Of a stretch of 64,000 nt of DNA, positions 34,706 to 48,100 are shown one piece after another. Source of the DNA: Owenia fusiformis (Eukaryota; Annelida; Polychaeta; Sabellida; Oweniidae); contig CAIIXF020000005.1 of the NCBI GenBank assembly GCA_903813345.2, forward strand, positions 1,552,001 to 1,616,000, in the 5' to 3' direction. Below the pieces are notes generated by a model. It did no database searches and was not told the origin of the DNA. It was given only the letters and a program-made list of their open reading frames with translations. Positions within the stretch are counted from its first letter, which is position 1, and each line of letters begins with the position of its first letter. The position numbers were made by a program, and so were the translations under genes.

Positions 34706-36610
34706 ACATATAAGAAACTATGTTTTGTAAGGATAACACATTTTCTGTTGATATTTTGAAATGTTCCCTTTGTTTGCAGAAATGTTATCAGCATGTGGCA
34801 CTTACCTCAAATTAGTGTGATTTAGATTGGAATGAAATAATTAAGTAATCAATTAATATTGATTACAGGGGACTTAAAGTTCATCGAGAAAATCCCATTC
34901 CCTAAATATTCTCTCCAGCTTCATAACTTAACTGATGGCAAAATCCAGATTTCAATTACAGATTTATTTATTAATTATGACAAGTGAATAAAATTCTTCA
35001 TCAAGATTTCTTTTAATATCTCATTATGTCAACAAAGCATTGAATGTACTTAGTGAATATTTATTTATGATATACCAAAAAGTATTTGAACTTTTGATTT
35101 TAAATATAGCTGAACTGTTTTCATCAGAATCTAATATTTAATTTGCAGACAGTAGAAGTCTGCAATTGGATGATTGAAGTATGCCATGAGTTTAAATGAA
35201 TGCACAAAGTTTATAGCTGACAGTTAAATCTGTTATAGATGCTTTATGCCATACATGTGTGCATTGGATGTAAATATGAATTGTCATATTTACATTCTAA
35301 TTTCATATAAAATTTAATTGAGAGAGATATAATTGGCTATTTCGCGTGATGTATGTCCATAAATGTAACATGTTTTGTATGTTTTAATTGAATGGTCAAT
35401 GGCCAATGCAGCTGCACCATTTCTATTTAATATTATTCTTTGCAGGAAAAATCAAAACAATTGGAATATATGTATGAATTACTTTATTTCCATTATTTTT
35501 TATAAATGTTATCACATAGTCAGCATGGGTAGTAACATTTATCTACCATCTATCTGCTTTTGCAGATCCTCAATCATAGTAAGATATTTAAAATATGAGA
35601 AATTATGGAAAAGAATTGTCTAAGATGACAGTTTTTCTTGAAAATAAACACCAATATCCCCAAACTAAGATCAGACATACAAAGAAGCAATGTTTAACAT
35701 TTCTACTATTCAGGAATTTGTATCAATATTCAAAAACATAAATACCATGAAATAGATTCAAAAAAAAAAAGATTATTATTAATTATTTATTTATTTATTT
35801 CATTGATACATTTCAAAATACATCTCAAAAGAAAACAAAGAAGTGATAATACATCATTCGAGGGTATTTTAGCCAAATTGACATTTCATACTGTGCAAAC
35901 ATTGTTTATTCATAAATGTGTGGTTAATGTCTGTAGAAACACCTGAATATACAGGTAGAACTATGAAATGATGACATGTATTGTTGATGTTATGCTCATA
36001 CGTATTGCTCTAATCGACAGTTGTGTAAATATGAGAATTAAACAATCAGGAGTTAAGTAATATTCTACTCTTGTCAAAAGTTTGGTTTGTTTCTCTTAAA
36101 AGTGAGGAACACCAACATTATTTGGATGAGAGAAAATACATTTATCCTGATCTTACTGGATCATAAAAAGGATGATTAAAAGTCATATTCTGAACTAATA
36201 TCAGAATTGGAAAAACATTTATTCATTTAAACATTTATTCGTTGATACATCTTCGGTCTTCACTTCGACTGACGAGAGCCGAGTGAAAGAAGAGGTCATT
36301 GATTAGTAGTATAGGTATTTATTACTTATTCAATTTTCTTTAGGTTATTATTCAGCATCAAAATTGTAATATTGTCTACCTTTTCCAGAGGGTAATACTC
36401 ACAACTATTATCTTGTTCTCAGGGTACTTATATTATTATAAGTTATAACCACACATGTTGAACAAGAAATAATTCTAAAGTCACATTGATCTTTGGCTAA
36501 TTGTTTCAATTGTTTCATTAATCAATGACTACTATGATGGTATTCCACATTATACATGAAATTGCTACTTAAAATGACTTGGTTTAATTATCAAGTTGTT
36601 AAAGTGCAGG
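34706..36610. other. Non-coding, with a probable LINE 3' scrap
   Basis: Mostly featureless. 35760-35860 contains an A11 run, then TTATTTATTTATTTCATTGA and TTTCAAAATACA. This closely resembles the tail region at 40303-40335, so it may be a minus-strand LINE 3' end truncated near its tail. Confidence 0.4.
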
Positions 36611-36611
36611 G

Positions 36612-37168
36612 TCTCAAAATTGACCCCAAACCTACTCAACCCATGTTGACTCTACCCCAAATTTACTCAACCCATGTAGAGTGGACCCCAAACCTACTCA
36701 ACCCATGTTGACTCGACCCCAAATTTACTCAACCCATGTAGAGTGGACCCCAAACCTACTCAACCCATGTTGACTCGACCCCAAATTTACTCAACCCATG
36801 TAGACTTAACCAAAAATGTACTCAACCCATGTAGAGTAGACCCCAGATATACTCAACCCATGTTGACTCAACCAAAAATGTACTCAACCCATGTAGACTC
36901 TTCCCCAAATTTACTCAACCCATGTAGAGTAGACCCCAAATCTACTCAACCCATGTAGACTTGACCAAAAATGTACTCAACCCATGTAGAGTAGACCCCA
37001 AATCTACTCAACCCATGTTGACTCGACCAAAAATGTACTCAACCCATGTATAGTAGACCCCTTTACTCAACCCATGTAGACTCGACCCCAAATTTACTCA
37101 ACCCATGTAGAGTAGACCCCAAATCTACTCAACCCATGTAGACTGGACCCCAAATCTACTCAACCCCA
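36612..37168. repeat. 31-bp minisatellite, block A (about 18 copies)
   Basis: The unit GACCCCAAATCTACTCAACC plus CATGTAGAGTA is tandemly repeated in 31-bp phase, with alternating variants GTTGACTC and GTAGAGTA. It is related to the arrays at 40853-40975 and 41085-41428. Confidence 0.92.
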
Positions 37169-37169
37169 G

Positions 37170-38104
37170 TCATATAAACCCAAAATCCAGATCTCTGAAA
37201 ATATGTAAGACATTAAATGTGAGAAAAGAAATATATCTTTTTCAAGTTCAAGGAGTTGTTAATGAGATGTTTAAGGGTCACTTCTCACGAGAGACCCTTA
37301 AGGGTATTGCCACTAAAAATATATCTTAACTATCTTTGAAAACCTGCCTTCTGCAATAACATAAGTGTTTTAAGGATCTATTATAAATCATTATCATAGA
37401 AACACTGTTGCTCATTTATGTAATAATTTACCTGACAACGATCTCAAGGAGACCTGTTTGAAAAATACATAAATACTAAAAAGAATATCTCATTTTATCT
37501 GACCAAACTATGCGTTCAGTATTAGGCAATAAAATGCATATTAGTATAGCATTAAAGATCTGAAATTGTAGATTATTCCATGAGTTAAATTATATGATTA
37601 TAAATACTAGAAGTGTACATGTACATGTAGTTCCATGATTATTACATCAGAATAATTAACTGCTTCAAAGGAATTTTTAGTGCTTTTAAAGGTTGTTTTG
37701 ACAGATATAAAATGTGGAATCTCGACCCATGTCTGTTATTTTACTTATTCATGTCCATTTTCCATTTTACAAATTTCAGGAAAATATTTTCGGTGTTCGT
37801 TATCTTTAGTCTATTTGTTACAGTCAGCTTCATGCTCAAGATTTGACTCAAGTAGTCGTGAAAATAATCATATCGTTCTATCTTTTCTCCTCTCTCTCCC
37901 TCATCAGTATCATATAATACTTTTAGTTTCATTGGCCAATAGTTCAGTATTTGTTCATATTTTACATCATATATACACTTAGTTGGCATGTCTTTTAAGA
38001 AGAGCATTTTTTGGAATTTATATAATATATTGTCTGAGGGCTTTATTTCATTAATTTCAGTAATATCACAAAGTCATCCTATCAATAGGGACAGTATTTT
38101 TTTA
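37170..38104. other. Non-coding
   Basis: No gene was recognised between satellite blocks. Overlapping opposite-strand open frames at 37680-38007 lack motifs. Confidence 0.35.
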
Positions 38105-38310
38105 ATTCATTGTCTGGTGAGTCAGGTCAACTCAACCTCAGTCTGTGTCATCTTAACCCCAAGTATACCAAACGTGTGTGATTAGTATCAATGTCACTAT
38201 GAATTTACTTTGATGTCAGGTCATTAGATTAACTTGAATCTATTCAATCTATGTCAGCTCATCTCTGAATCTACTCAATTCATGACATCTCATCCATTTT
38301 TTTATTGTTA
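38105..38310. repeat. Degraded 31-bp satellite remnants
   Basis: Words such as CAACTCAACCTCAGTCTGTG and TCTACTCAATTCATGACATC echo the 31-bp units of the neighbouring arrays, with heavy divergence. The block ends at the Helentron-like insertion. Confidence 0.5.
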
Positions 38311-39139
38311 TTATTAGACTCCAGATTGAAAATCTGGAGTCTATTGTTCTCGTCAGTTTTCTTATTCTTCTTCTTATTATTATTATTCTAAACCAGTTTT
38401 CTCAATAACCATAAGGTTTTCAGTAAAGTCAGTCATTTGGTCAATTTAGGTCCAGAATCTAGTTCCTCGGAAATTGGGTCAAATTTTTAGCTAGGTCAAA
38501 GGTCAAGAACTAGGTCAAATCCAGTACTTTGTCACTTTTTTCGATTTTCTCGGTCGTCCTTCAATATTTTCGATCCGGGTTTTTTTCATTGTGTTCCTTA
38601 TAAAAAAGTAGAAAACCTAGGGTCGATTTAGTTTTTTGATATCTCAAACCGATTTCGAGATATCAGTGTCCGAAAACAAGGTCCAAAAAAAAGTTCTCCG
38701 AATCAAATGTCCAGGATATTAGTCATATAGGAAATTTTCTCAGGATTCCGAATCTGAAAACCAAATTTAGATCGGACTTCCGGTTCAGAAGTTATGGCGT
38801 TTTGAAAGCTCAAAAATCGCTAAATTTGGTGCCCATGTTAAGTCAATGGGAAAAAAGATTTTTTTGAAGTAAAAAATATGAAATATAGACTGAGTTTAGC
38901 TAAATATAATGAAAGCTTTTAAAAGAATGGGACCTCAAAAGCCATCTAGCTTCAAAATTTGGACACCAAAATGCCTAGGTCAAAATCTAGGTCAAATTCA
39001 AAGTTTTTCCTTATTTTTGCGATTCTGACACTACAGATTAATTATATTCTTCGAAATTTTGTATACATGTAGCCAAGAGTACGCTAATAGTGTTAGCCTT
39101 TTGCCGTCAGAAAGTATTTTGACCCACTTTTGAGATATG

Positions 39140-39905
39140 GTGTCCGAAAAGTAGGTCAAAATAAAAAGTTCTCCAAATTTAACGTTTGAGTTATGAATTA
39201 AAAATAGAATCTTCTCAGAAATCCGAATCTGCAAACCAAATTTCAATTCGACTTCCGGTTCCGAAGTTATGGCGTGTCCGAAAAGTAGGTCAAAATAAAA
39301 ATTCGCCAAATTTAACGTATGAGTTATGAATTAGGGGTAGAATTTTGTCAGGAATCCGAATCTGCAAATCAAATTTCGATCCGACTTCCGGTTCGGAAGT
39401 TATGGCGTGTCCGAAAAGTAGATCAAAATAAAAAATCTCCAAATTTAACGTATGAGTTATGAATTAGGTATAAAATTTTCTCAGGAATCCGGATCTGCAA
39501 ACCAAATTTCGATCCGACTTCCGGTTCGGAAGTTATGGCATGTCAGAAAAGTAGGTCAAAATAAAAAATCTCCAAATTTAACGTATGAGTTATGAATTAG
39601 GGGTAGAATTTTGTCAGGAATCCGGAACTGCAAACCAAATTTCGATCCAACTCCCGGTTCGGAAGTTATGGCGTGTCCGAAAAGTAGGTCAAAATAAAAA
39701 ATCTCCAAATTTAACGTGTGAGTTATGAATTAGGGGTAGAATTCGGTCAGGAATCCGGATCTGCAAACCAAATTTCGATCCGACTTCCGGTTCGGAAGTT
39801 ATGGCGTGTCCGAAAACTAGGTCAAAATAAAAAATCTCCAAATTTAACGTATGTGTTATGAATTAGGGGTAGAATTTTGTCAGGAATCCGAATCTGCAAA
39901 CCAAG
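39140..39905. repeat. 133-bp tandem repeat
   Basis: AGTTATGGCR occurs at 39265, 39398, 39531, 39664 and 39797, each 133 bp apart. Each unit carries GATCCGACTTCCGGTTCGGA and CCAAATTTAACGTATGAGTT. A more diverged unit lies near 38770. It is internal to the Helentron-like element. Confidence 0.93.
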
Positions 39906-39989
39906 TTAAAGCGTTTTGAAATTTCGAGAAAAATCGATCTGATGGTATCCTGATAGAAAGTCAAGAGTAGAGAAGAAAATATTGAAAAA

Positions 39990-40195
39990 TTCATCCATCC
40001 TTCCTATCTCATCCTATCCTATCCTTCCTATCTATCCTTTCTTCATATCTTTTCCTTCCTATCCTTCCTATCCTATCCTATCCTTTCTTCCTATTCTATT
40101 CTATCCTATCCTATCCTTCTTTCTTATTCTATCCTATCGTTCTTTCCTATTCTATCCTATCCTACCTTCCTTTTTTATTTATCCATCTCTTTCTA
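39990..40195. repeat. TCCTA-rich microsatellite
   Basis: Imperfect (TCCTA)n with TTCCTATC and TTCTATCC variants. The open frame through it (a Y/P/I/L-rich peptide) is an artefact of the repeat. Confidence 0.9.
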
Positions 40196-40302
40196 GATGA
40201 CTCAGCTTATTCTGGATGACTCGGCTTATTCTGGATGACTCGGCTAAAAAAAGTCTAGATCTGGAGTCTGAAATTGAACTTCGTTCAATTTCCAAAATCT
40301 AG

Positions 40303-40855
40303 TTATTTATTTCATTGATATAGTTTAAAATACAATTACAATAGCATCCCTAAATCGCCCCCACCCCCCACCCCCCCCCCCCCCACCACAGCCCCCCAGC
40401 CCCCCTCCCCAGATCCGCCAGTGGGACAACAGGATACCAAAGAGAGAGACATGCTGGAGGGAATTCGCTATTGTCTGTAATGAAGTCAGCTATCAGTGAA
40501 ATGGCTTTAGAGTTTACTTAAGTAAAGGCTTCCTGTTTTCTAAATGGAGATAAAATCATACTGGGGAAAATTATTATTGAGAGAAGGTTCTAAATCAGCA
40601 AGTTTATCCCAAAGATCCTGTCTTACTAAGGTTAAAAGGTTGCACTGGAAAAGAATATGATTTAAGGTTTGAGAGCTGCCACAAGCACAATTAGGGCTGT
40701 CAACAGAGTTAAAATTATATGGGCATAAAATTGAGCTCTTTATTAAGCACTATCTCATGCCGTCTAGAAAGATTGAGTTGGCTTGTGGTCAAAATTTTAG
40801 AGGGATTTTGGAGGAAAAGCCGTTTGTGTTTTTCGATATTATGAAGAGTTTTCTA
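40303..40855 (-). pseudogene. LINE reverse-transcriptase 3' fragment
   Basis: The minus strand encodes a broken C-terminal region of a non-LTR retrotransposon ORF2. LTTSQLNLSRRHEIVLNK is followed in another frame by LCPYNFNSVDSPNCACGSS and then a His/Cys motif, NHILFQCN. The C-A-C-G...H...C pattern is the RT-distal zinc-like domain of Jockey/L2-type LINEs. It is truncated at about 40855 and its 3' side runs through a poly-C tract (40365-40400) to an AAATA-type tail at 40303. It sits inside the 31-bp satellite region. Confidence 0.65.
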
Positions 40856-40975
40856 CTCAACCTATGTGAGCTCATTCCCAAACCTACTTAACTTATGTTA
40901 GTTCAACCCAAATTTAATGAACTTATGTCAACTCAAATCCCAAATCTAACCCCAAATCTACTCAACCTTGAAATT
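40853..40975. repeat. Degraded 31-bp satellite block
   Basis: Words CTACTCAACCTATGTGAGCT, CTACTTAACTTATGTTAGTT and CAAATCTACTCAACC are diverged units of the 31-bp family. The block begins exactly where the LINE fragment ends. Confidence 0.7.
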
Positions 40976-41084
40976 AAAATGTCATTGTAGAAATATTTGT
41001 AATGTCACATTATTAGATGGATTTCAAATACAATATCATCCTGAAAGAATTTTGACTATAAATCATAAAAGTCAAGATTATTTT

Positions 41085-41428
41085 TCTGGCATATAAGTTA
41101 CTCAAACCATGTCAGCTCAACCATAAGTTTACTCAAACCATGTCAGCTCAACCACAAGTCTACTCAAACCATGTCAGCTCAACCACAAGTCTACTCAAAC
41201 CATGTCAGCTCAACCACAAGTCTACTCAAACCATGTCAGCTCAACCACAAGTCTACTCAAACCATGTCAGCTCAACCACAAGTCTACTCAAACCATGTCA
41301 GCTCAACCACAAGTCTACTCAAACCATGTCAGCTCAACCACAAGTCTACTCAAACCATGTCAGCTCAACCACAAGTCTACTCAAACCATGTCAGCTCAAC
41401 CACAAGTCTACTCAACCATGTCATCTCA
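41085..41428. repeat. 31-bp minisatellite, block B (about 10 copies)
   Basis: Very homogeneous units ACTCAAACCATGTCAGCTCA plus ACCACAAGTCT. The same 31-bp length and shared core (TACTCAA.CCATGT..) make it a relative of block A. All three plus frames are open, giving repetitive peptides that are not genes. Confidence 0.93.
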
Positions 41429-41429
41429 A

Positions 41430-44400
41430 ATTTATGAAGATTAACCTAATAATTATGATACTATCATCAATCATATATAATATTGCCTCGCAAACCATAG
41501 GGCATTAAATAGATTTCCTATGTAAAATACTCAACTCATTTTGAATATTCGTTTAGGTTATATTCTGCATTCTTCGGAAGAGCTTTTTCTCATATAAATA
41601 CCCGCAGTAGATGAACAGTCTGTCATGTTATTACAATGTAAAACAGTTATATATATTTATTGGTATTGACACACTTTGTTTTAACATAAACAATATGCTG
41701 AATGAGTTCTTAATTATGCATTGTTATTTGTATTATGGTTTTCGAAGCTAGAAAATGATTTTAATGGGTCATTATATAATGTATAGAAATATTCTAAGAG
41801 ACTTTGAGATCTTGTATGATATTATATTTTGCAATAAACAGAGACAGAGAAATCAGTTTCAAGAATGTTATTGCGTCTGTAAATCCACCAGGTATAGAAA
41901 ACATGATTTATCAATATGTTACTATCATATTAGGGCTTAAATAATTTTCCCTTATGTAAATAAAATGGAGTCTATGAATGAGGCGCTGTTTTGCTATCTC
42001 TCTCAGCTCAATTGAAGCTTACAACCCCGTATCTTTTTCAAGCTATGAAATCTCTTGTTGTTGTCATCGTATATCATATTTTGGATCATTTCACATTGGC
42101 AATTTTTTTTCCCAAGTTAGTTTTCATAATATGCACCATAAATATGATGTTTCGTATGATATATGGTGTTTGAGGTTAAATTGTAATTACAGTCTGAGAT
42201 TTTTTCATAAGTTTGTTGTTCAGTCGAGTACATTATTTCTGAACTACTCTCTAAAGACTCATCCATCTTGCAGCAATTTTATATAATGTTTATTTTAGAT
42301 TAAACGATGAGTTTTTTGGCATTTTATTGAAAATGTAAGGTTAGCATAACTGCATGGTATGTATTGGGAATTAGAAGTGCTCCATTTGTCTGGCAGTTTG
42401 ACATTCCCCTTTTAGCAATTAAACTCTTACATCAACATCTCTGAAGCCAGATTTAGATTCAGATTTAATATGGGTCCCAAATTTTTAACCATTACCATTG
42501 TTGTCTATCCATTTAACAGTAAATATAAATTCCATTTTGATGAATGAAACCATTGAATATTTGAAAGCAATGTTCAAATGTTTCGGATCCTTTGACATAG
42601 TGAGAAATAAAATGATATGACTTAGTGAAGAATAAAATTTAAATGTGATCAGAAGAGTATTCCATTGGCAAATCAAGTTTCGGGAAATTACGAAGTGATG
42701 AAATATACAAAGCTGACTCTCAATGGAAGATCATGTGTCAATTGTGTGTCTCGTATTGCACTATTTAATCCACTCACTTTTTGTTCTGAAAGGCATAGTA
42801 ACTTCTCAACCTTTTACTATAGCTACAGAACTCATTGCCTGTTTATCTTTTTAATCTTTATTTTTTAGGATTTGTAAGTTGTAACACGTTGTTACGTATT
42901 TGTGTGTGCTTTTTATTTGAAGCTTCTAGCTCAATTATTAAGGAATTTACATGATTTTTCTAAAATTCAAAACAATTTTTTTATAACTCAGGGATGAAAC
43001 TCCTAAGAGTTCTGAGCTGTAAGGGAACACAGAACACGTCAGCTGATGATAAATATAAAATCCAGCTCCCTTGAAATAATGATATTTATCATAGGCCCCA
43101 GTCTCCAGATATAATATGAATGGCTGTTTTGCTTGTAAAATATAATCTCAGTTGTAAGGGACCAGCTGGCAAAAAATGGGTAAACATTGATAAATGATCT
43201 TCCCCTTAATCTGATTAGGTGTCGTTGTACAAAAATTTAACTTTTCTAGAGTACTATAGTAAAGGTTAATTTCATTATGCTCAAAATGAGTCTTGGCCTA
43301 TTGTTGTAAAGTGAGCTTTTTCTTAATGAGAATTCTATGAAGCAAAGCCTTAGATATTAAACTAATGTCTGTTTAGTAATCTTGCATTTAATGAAGAGCT
43401 GTTTTTCTTCATGTTTTGGGCAGGGTTTTCAATTGTATTGTTAATAGATCTCCATTTGCCAAAATTGGCAACATTTCAATTCCCATGAACATGACCGTGG
43501 TAAGTGATACATCATAAATGATCCTAAACAGAATCAACCCAGGAATTACTAAGCTATATTTAGGTATTTTCTTCTCCAATTAACTTCTTTCTTTAAGAAC
43601 TGTTATGCACGCAATGTATGTTGTTATGCATTCAATGTTAGCTATGGTATCACATGTTTGTGAGTTACTTTCTCAGATGTTACATTCATATAGATTTATC
43701 ATTAACAGTTATCATATCACATTGTCTTTAAAAACACAATGAGATTTCAATGGAGATAAATGGAGTAAATGAAAGAGTAACATTTGAAATAGAGTAGTAA
43801 CGGCATGTATGATTACTGAGGAGCAAAACCACAGTGTTTGTGTTTTATTGAATTCCTTCTTAGCTATCCAATACATATCTACCACACAATTACATCTTCC
43901 TGGAAGACTATAATAAAAAATTGTCTTTATTCTTTAAATATCAGTTAGACTCATCATTAGAAAGATCCATACAATGGTTACCGCAACACCATTTATTATC
44001 CCGTTTTATTGTATGACGTAAAATGTTTATTCATTTATTCGTAACTTTCTACCTGCCGGATCTATTTGGAAAATCATTCTTAGAAGTTACCAATTTTTCT
44101 TTCTCATTAAACATTAACAATGTCGCTATGACTTTATTTTGATGAGCTTGTTCTTGGTATTCTCACGATTTTTAAGCATTCTACTCAGTAGACAGTTGTA
44201 AATAAATAATGCCATCATGATTTTCACAAAATATTGGCTCCCTTATTTTGTGGTATTTGAATAAATAAAAAAATTTGAAGTTTGAATTTTTACTACTTGC
44301 TTAATTTTCTTCCCAGCATATTTTACTATATTTTTGCTTTTTTCCACTGTCATGAAACAGTTCCAATGGCATGTTGCCATAGATACGTACTAAATCCATA

Positions 44401-46510
44401 CGATAAATCTATACATTGCATTAGTTTATCACAAACTCCATACGAATTATAAGAAAGTCGATTTGAATTTTCATGAAAAACAAGGTTATTTAGTATTTTT
44501 TCTAAGTTACACAAAAATATGCCAAGTTTTACAACCATCAATATTCTGAAATTGTCAAATTTGCCACCAAATTTAACCAGTTTGCAATAAGACTTATTGA
44601 AGGATTTTGTTATAGTTGCATTGAGCCGTAGCGGAGAAATAGTTATATTTAAAAGCTTATGGTTTACTTAATGGTGCCATGCACCTAGATAATAGATATT
44701 GCATTTTATAATTTCTAGATTTGTTACTGTCATTCTGATGATTGTATGGAGGTAGGACAATATATAGATCTTGTAGGGATATGGGCCTGGATAAGACTTG
44801 AATGAATGCAGAGATTATACAGAATTAGAAAATAGAATCTCAAGTTCAATGGTAAATAAGGAGGATTTGAAATGCACTATCAGTTTTGAATAGCATTTTC
44901 CAATAATAGTTTTATATTTCAGATGCTTTTGTATATAGGATAATGAAAAACATATTTCTAACTCAACTTAAACAAATTTCCTTTCTAATACTAGCTAGAG
45001 AGGATCTGGAATATTGATGTAAAGCTTTGCGTTCATGTTAATTGATAACTGTAACTTCTGAGTACCCCAAGTCTACAAGTGCCATAGGGGAATGATCAAA
45101 AAGTATCGAAAAACAAAGGTAGGAAAAGAAATTGAGAAAAAAGTACAACCAATAATATTGAAATAAGCTCCAATATCAAAAACAAGCGTCCAACTAAAAA
45201 AGAAACAGTGGCTATTAAGTTGCAGAAGTTTGCAAATTCTTCAAAATGAATGAAGTGTAAAATTAACTTAAATCTTAAAAACTGTTTTGATATAAAATTA
45301 AGTTTGAACACTTTATGAACTTTAAGTTTTTAGAAACAGGCAATGAATGATGTAAGTCTAAAATAATCTGAAGTAGCTTGATATCGCTAATTCTGTACAT
45401 GTATATGATATTATATTTAATTGCTACACCTGTTTTGAAATCAAATATTGAATACAATGTAGCGCATTTCATGTTACATTGACATTTGATTGTTCGCAAA
45501 TGTTCATTATTGATAATAATTTTATGGCTGTTTTATGGCATGTTTAACCTTAAATGGATTTACAAAACATTTTTCAAATTAATGCCATATACCATCATTG
45601 ATTATATTTCAACTTTTATTGGTGACACATTGAAATACAATCCACTTATCAGTATAAAAAAATCAAGAACACAACTTTTTAATGACAGAATTTACAATAA
45701 AATAAACACTGTGTTTTAATTTTTTGATCTGAAGTTATAGTAATTATTACTTATCTTAATAATATTGTTAATCTGTATGCCATTTTTATGTGGCAATATT
45801 ATTCACGTCCCATGCATGGCTGAATTTATGTACTCACAGGGCTTAAAATGTCATTGTGTTAAATCAAAAAAACATTCATCAAACTGATAAACGAAAGTTA
45901 ATTATTTTCCCATTTATCAAAGCGTCACTTACATGATGTTTTTTGAGTCCTGCAGGTTTCCAAAAATTCCAAATCACATTTGTATAATATTGTGTATAGT
46001 TGTAAAAGTGAACACTGTCTCACATTTCTCTCCTCGCCTGTCTGTCTCTCTCTCTGTCTATCTATTGATTACAAGCTAACCGCTGCTCCTTTATATAGCG
46101 CTGTAGATTTCTCAATCCCTATATCTCAATCAATTAATCCTAAACATAATGCTGCCACTGTGTGACTGTAGTAAATATGACTAATAGGGCTACTCTCTTG
46201 TACAATCGTCAGACTCCCTGAATTATCCTTAGGATCAGATGGTTTGCAGTAGATTATTATTTTTGATAATTGAGGATAAAGTATCCTAATATGATTTAGG
46301 GTAAAATGTCCATCATACTTTGAATTATCATAATGGTGTTAAAGGTAAATTATCCCTAAGATTAATTAGGGTAAATAATCTGTAAGATGATTGGAGGTTG
46401 TTGTTTTATTTACCAGGTCATTTTGCACCATTCCTCAAGGCTCTGCTCTATGTGTCTTATCTGAATCTAACATAATTGATCAATAAATATTATTTAAATG
46501 AAAAAGTTAA
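41430..46510. other. Non-coding
   Basis: Five kilobases of AT-rich DNA with no supported gene, RNA or repeat. Open frames are all near 60-100 codons and lack motifs. It could be a long intron. Confidence 0.45.
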
Positions 46511-46574
46511 ACAATTCCTATGTAAAAGAGTGTATGTGATGAGGGTATGGCAGATTGAATAAAGATTAAGAAGT

Positions 46575-46600
46575 TCGGTAGGGATATAGTGAAGCCCTCC

Positions 46601-46687
<87 letters not shown>

Positions 46688-47165
46688 AATCAGTCAGTCA
46701 GTCGGTCAGTCAGTCCATCCGTCTGTCCATCCAGAAGATAACTCGAATACTAGTAAACAGATTTTCTCCATATTTGATAGAAAGATGTATATTGGTAAAT
46801 AGTTTTACACAAAAAAATGTTTTCAAGATGGCCGCCACGTTAAAAATGGTGAGAATTTTTGCACAAAATTCTTATGTTTTTCATTTTAAACCAAAATAAT
46901 AAATATTATTATTATTTGAAATTTTGGTAGTATATTCACTTTCTTTCATATTCAGAGTAGATCACAATTATGGTATTGTTTTTTTGATTTGTGCCTCAGA
47001 AAATATAAAATGGCTGTGCCTAGAGCAGGAATGATACTCCAGTGATCTCAAATATTTATTGAATGGAAGACTAGATGGTAAATATTACATTTTGACTGAA
47101 CAGATTCATGATTTATACAGTGTTCGTTAGGATTCTCCACTCCGTGGAGTTGCCATTTTCTAGTT
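46575..47165 (+). repeat. TCYGTC-family repeat, copy with (GTCT)n head
   Basis: The head TTCGGTAGGGATATAGTGAA is followed by GCCCTCC and a (GTCT)n array at 46601-46687, then GTCAGTCGGTCAG variants, AACTCGAATACTAGTAAAC, CAAGATGGCCGCC, and a body matching 30572-31112 ending GTTGCCATTTTCTAGTT. The microsatellite is an integral part of the family, since 53030-54465 has the same layout with GTCC units. Confidence 0.75.
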
Positions 47166-47756
47166 CATTTTAAGAATTCAGAAAATCCTTCAATTATTTG
47201 TTGCTATGATTTATTGACATAACAGAAATAGACAAGATACTTTCCCATGGTTGGGTTATTGGGACTGTTTGCAATTAGCTGGTTCAGTTAATTTGCTGGG
47301 ATCATTCTACTATATTTAGTACATGTATATATTCAACCCAGATATGTAGATTGCCAATTTAAAGTATTAGTAAGAGATAATATATCGCCTTGCATTCTAA
47401 GGTATGAAAATCAAGGTGGTTAGCAGGTTAGAATAAATAGTTTAAAACAAGGGCACTGTAACTTACTTTTTAACAAAAATAGGTAATTTCAGTGTTGATT
47501 TTGAGTCTCTAAGCAATTGGTTTAAAATTTGAGTCTACAGGAAAAATTATCGTTAAATTAATGATTGCTAAATATACATTTTTTCTTTGAAAAACAAAAT
47601 GTAGTTATCTTTATTTAACATAATAGATAATTATGCAATCAATTTACACATTTCAGACACTCTATTTACATGTATAGAGTAATTAATTCAATCATGTCTA
47701 TGATAAGTTACAGGAATCCAGTCTCCTCATCTATCATTGTTGATAATTGACTCTAT

Positions 47757-48100
47757 AATTATCCCATCGAACAAAGTGTAGAGGGATAAAAGGAACACCC
47801 CCGTCCATCTGTCCGTCCTATGTACGTACGACGTACATACGTCCTTCCGTCCATCTGGGCAGTAACTCAAATACCATTCGCCTGATTTTGTTCATATTAT
47901 GTACACATATACCCTATGGAAGTTTTGCTCGAAAGCCAATTTTCAAAATGGCCGCTCATTATAAATAATGGCCATTTTAGTGCCGATTTTACAGTAATTT
48001 AGGTACAATATGTAAAACTGTAATGATTACAGTTATAACTTTTATGATTTTTGCTGTAACTTGAAAAGTAGTGGAGTGATCTTGTTCATATTTGGTATGT
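47757..48100 (+). repeat. Related TCYGTC-type repeat, diverged
   Basis: Starts ATTATCCCATCGAACAAAGT and has GTCCATCTGTCCGTCC, a short palindrome GTACGTACGACGTACATAC, then AACTCAAATACCATTCG and CAAAATGGCCGCTC. Same order of parts as the copies at 46575 and 53030 but only loosely similar. Confidence 0.55.

Larger units (their letters stand above)
38313..40302 (+). mobile_element. Helentron-like non-autonomous element (HINE-type)
   Basis: The 3' end has a perfect 10-bp stem, GAAATTGAAC / GTTCAATTTC (40270-40292), then CAAAATCTAG and a T, the classic Helitron-type terminus. Subterminal inverted repeats AGACTCCAGATT (38318 onward) and AGATCTGGAGTCT (near 40257-40269) plus a 5' palindrome fit Helentron relatives. 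The interior holds five or more 133-bp tandem repeats and a TCCTA-rich microsatellite, also common in that group. No Rep/helicase coding sequence remains. The 5' boundary is approximate. It appears to be inserted in the T-rich complement of a LINE tail. Confidence 0.6.

Noticed and set aside
41140-41508. Overlapping repetitive frames in three plus phases
   Set aside because: Products of a 31-bp tandem repeat lacking stops.
46507-46689. TDRQ-repeat peptide (and SVRP-type peptides at 52952-53179)
   Set aside because: Translation of GTCT/GTCC microsatellites.
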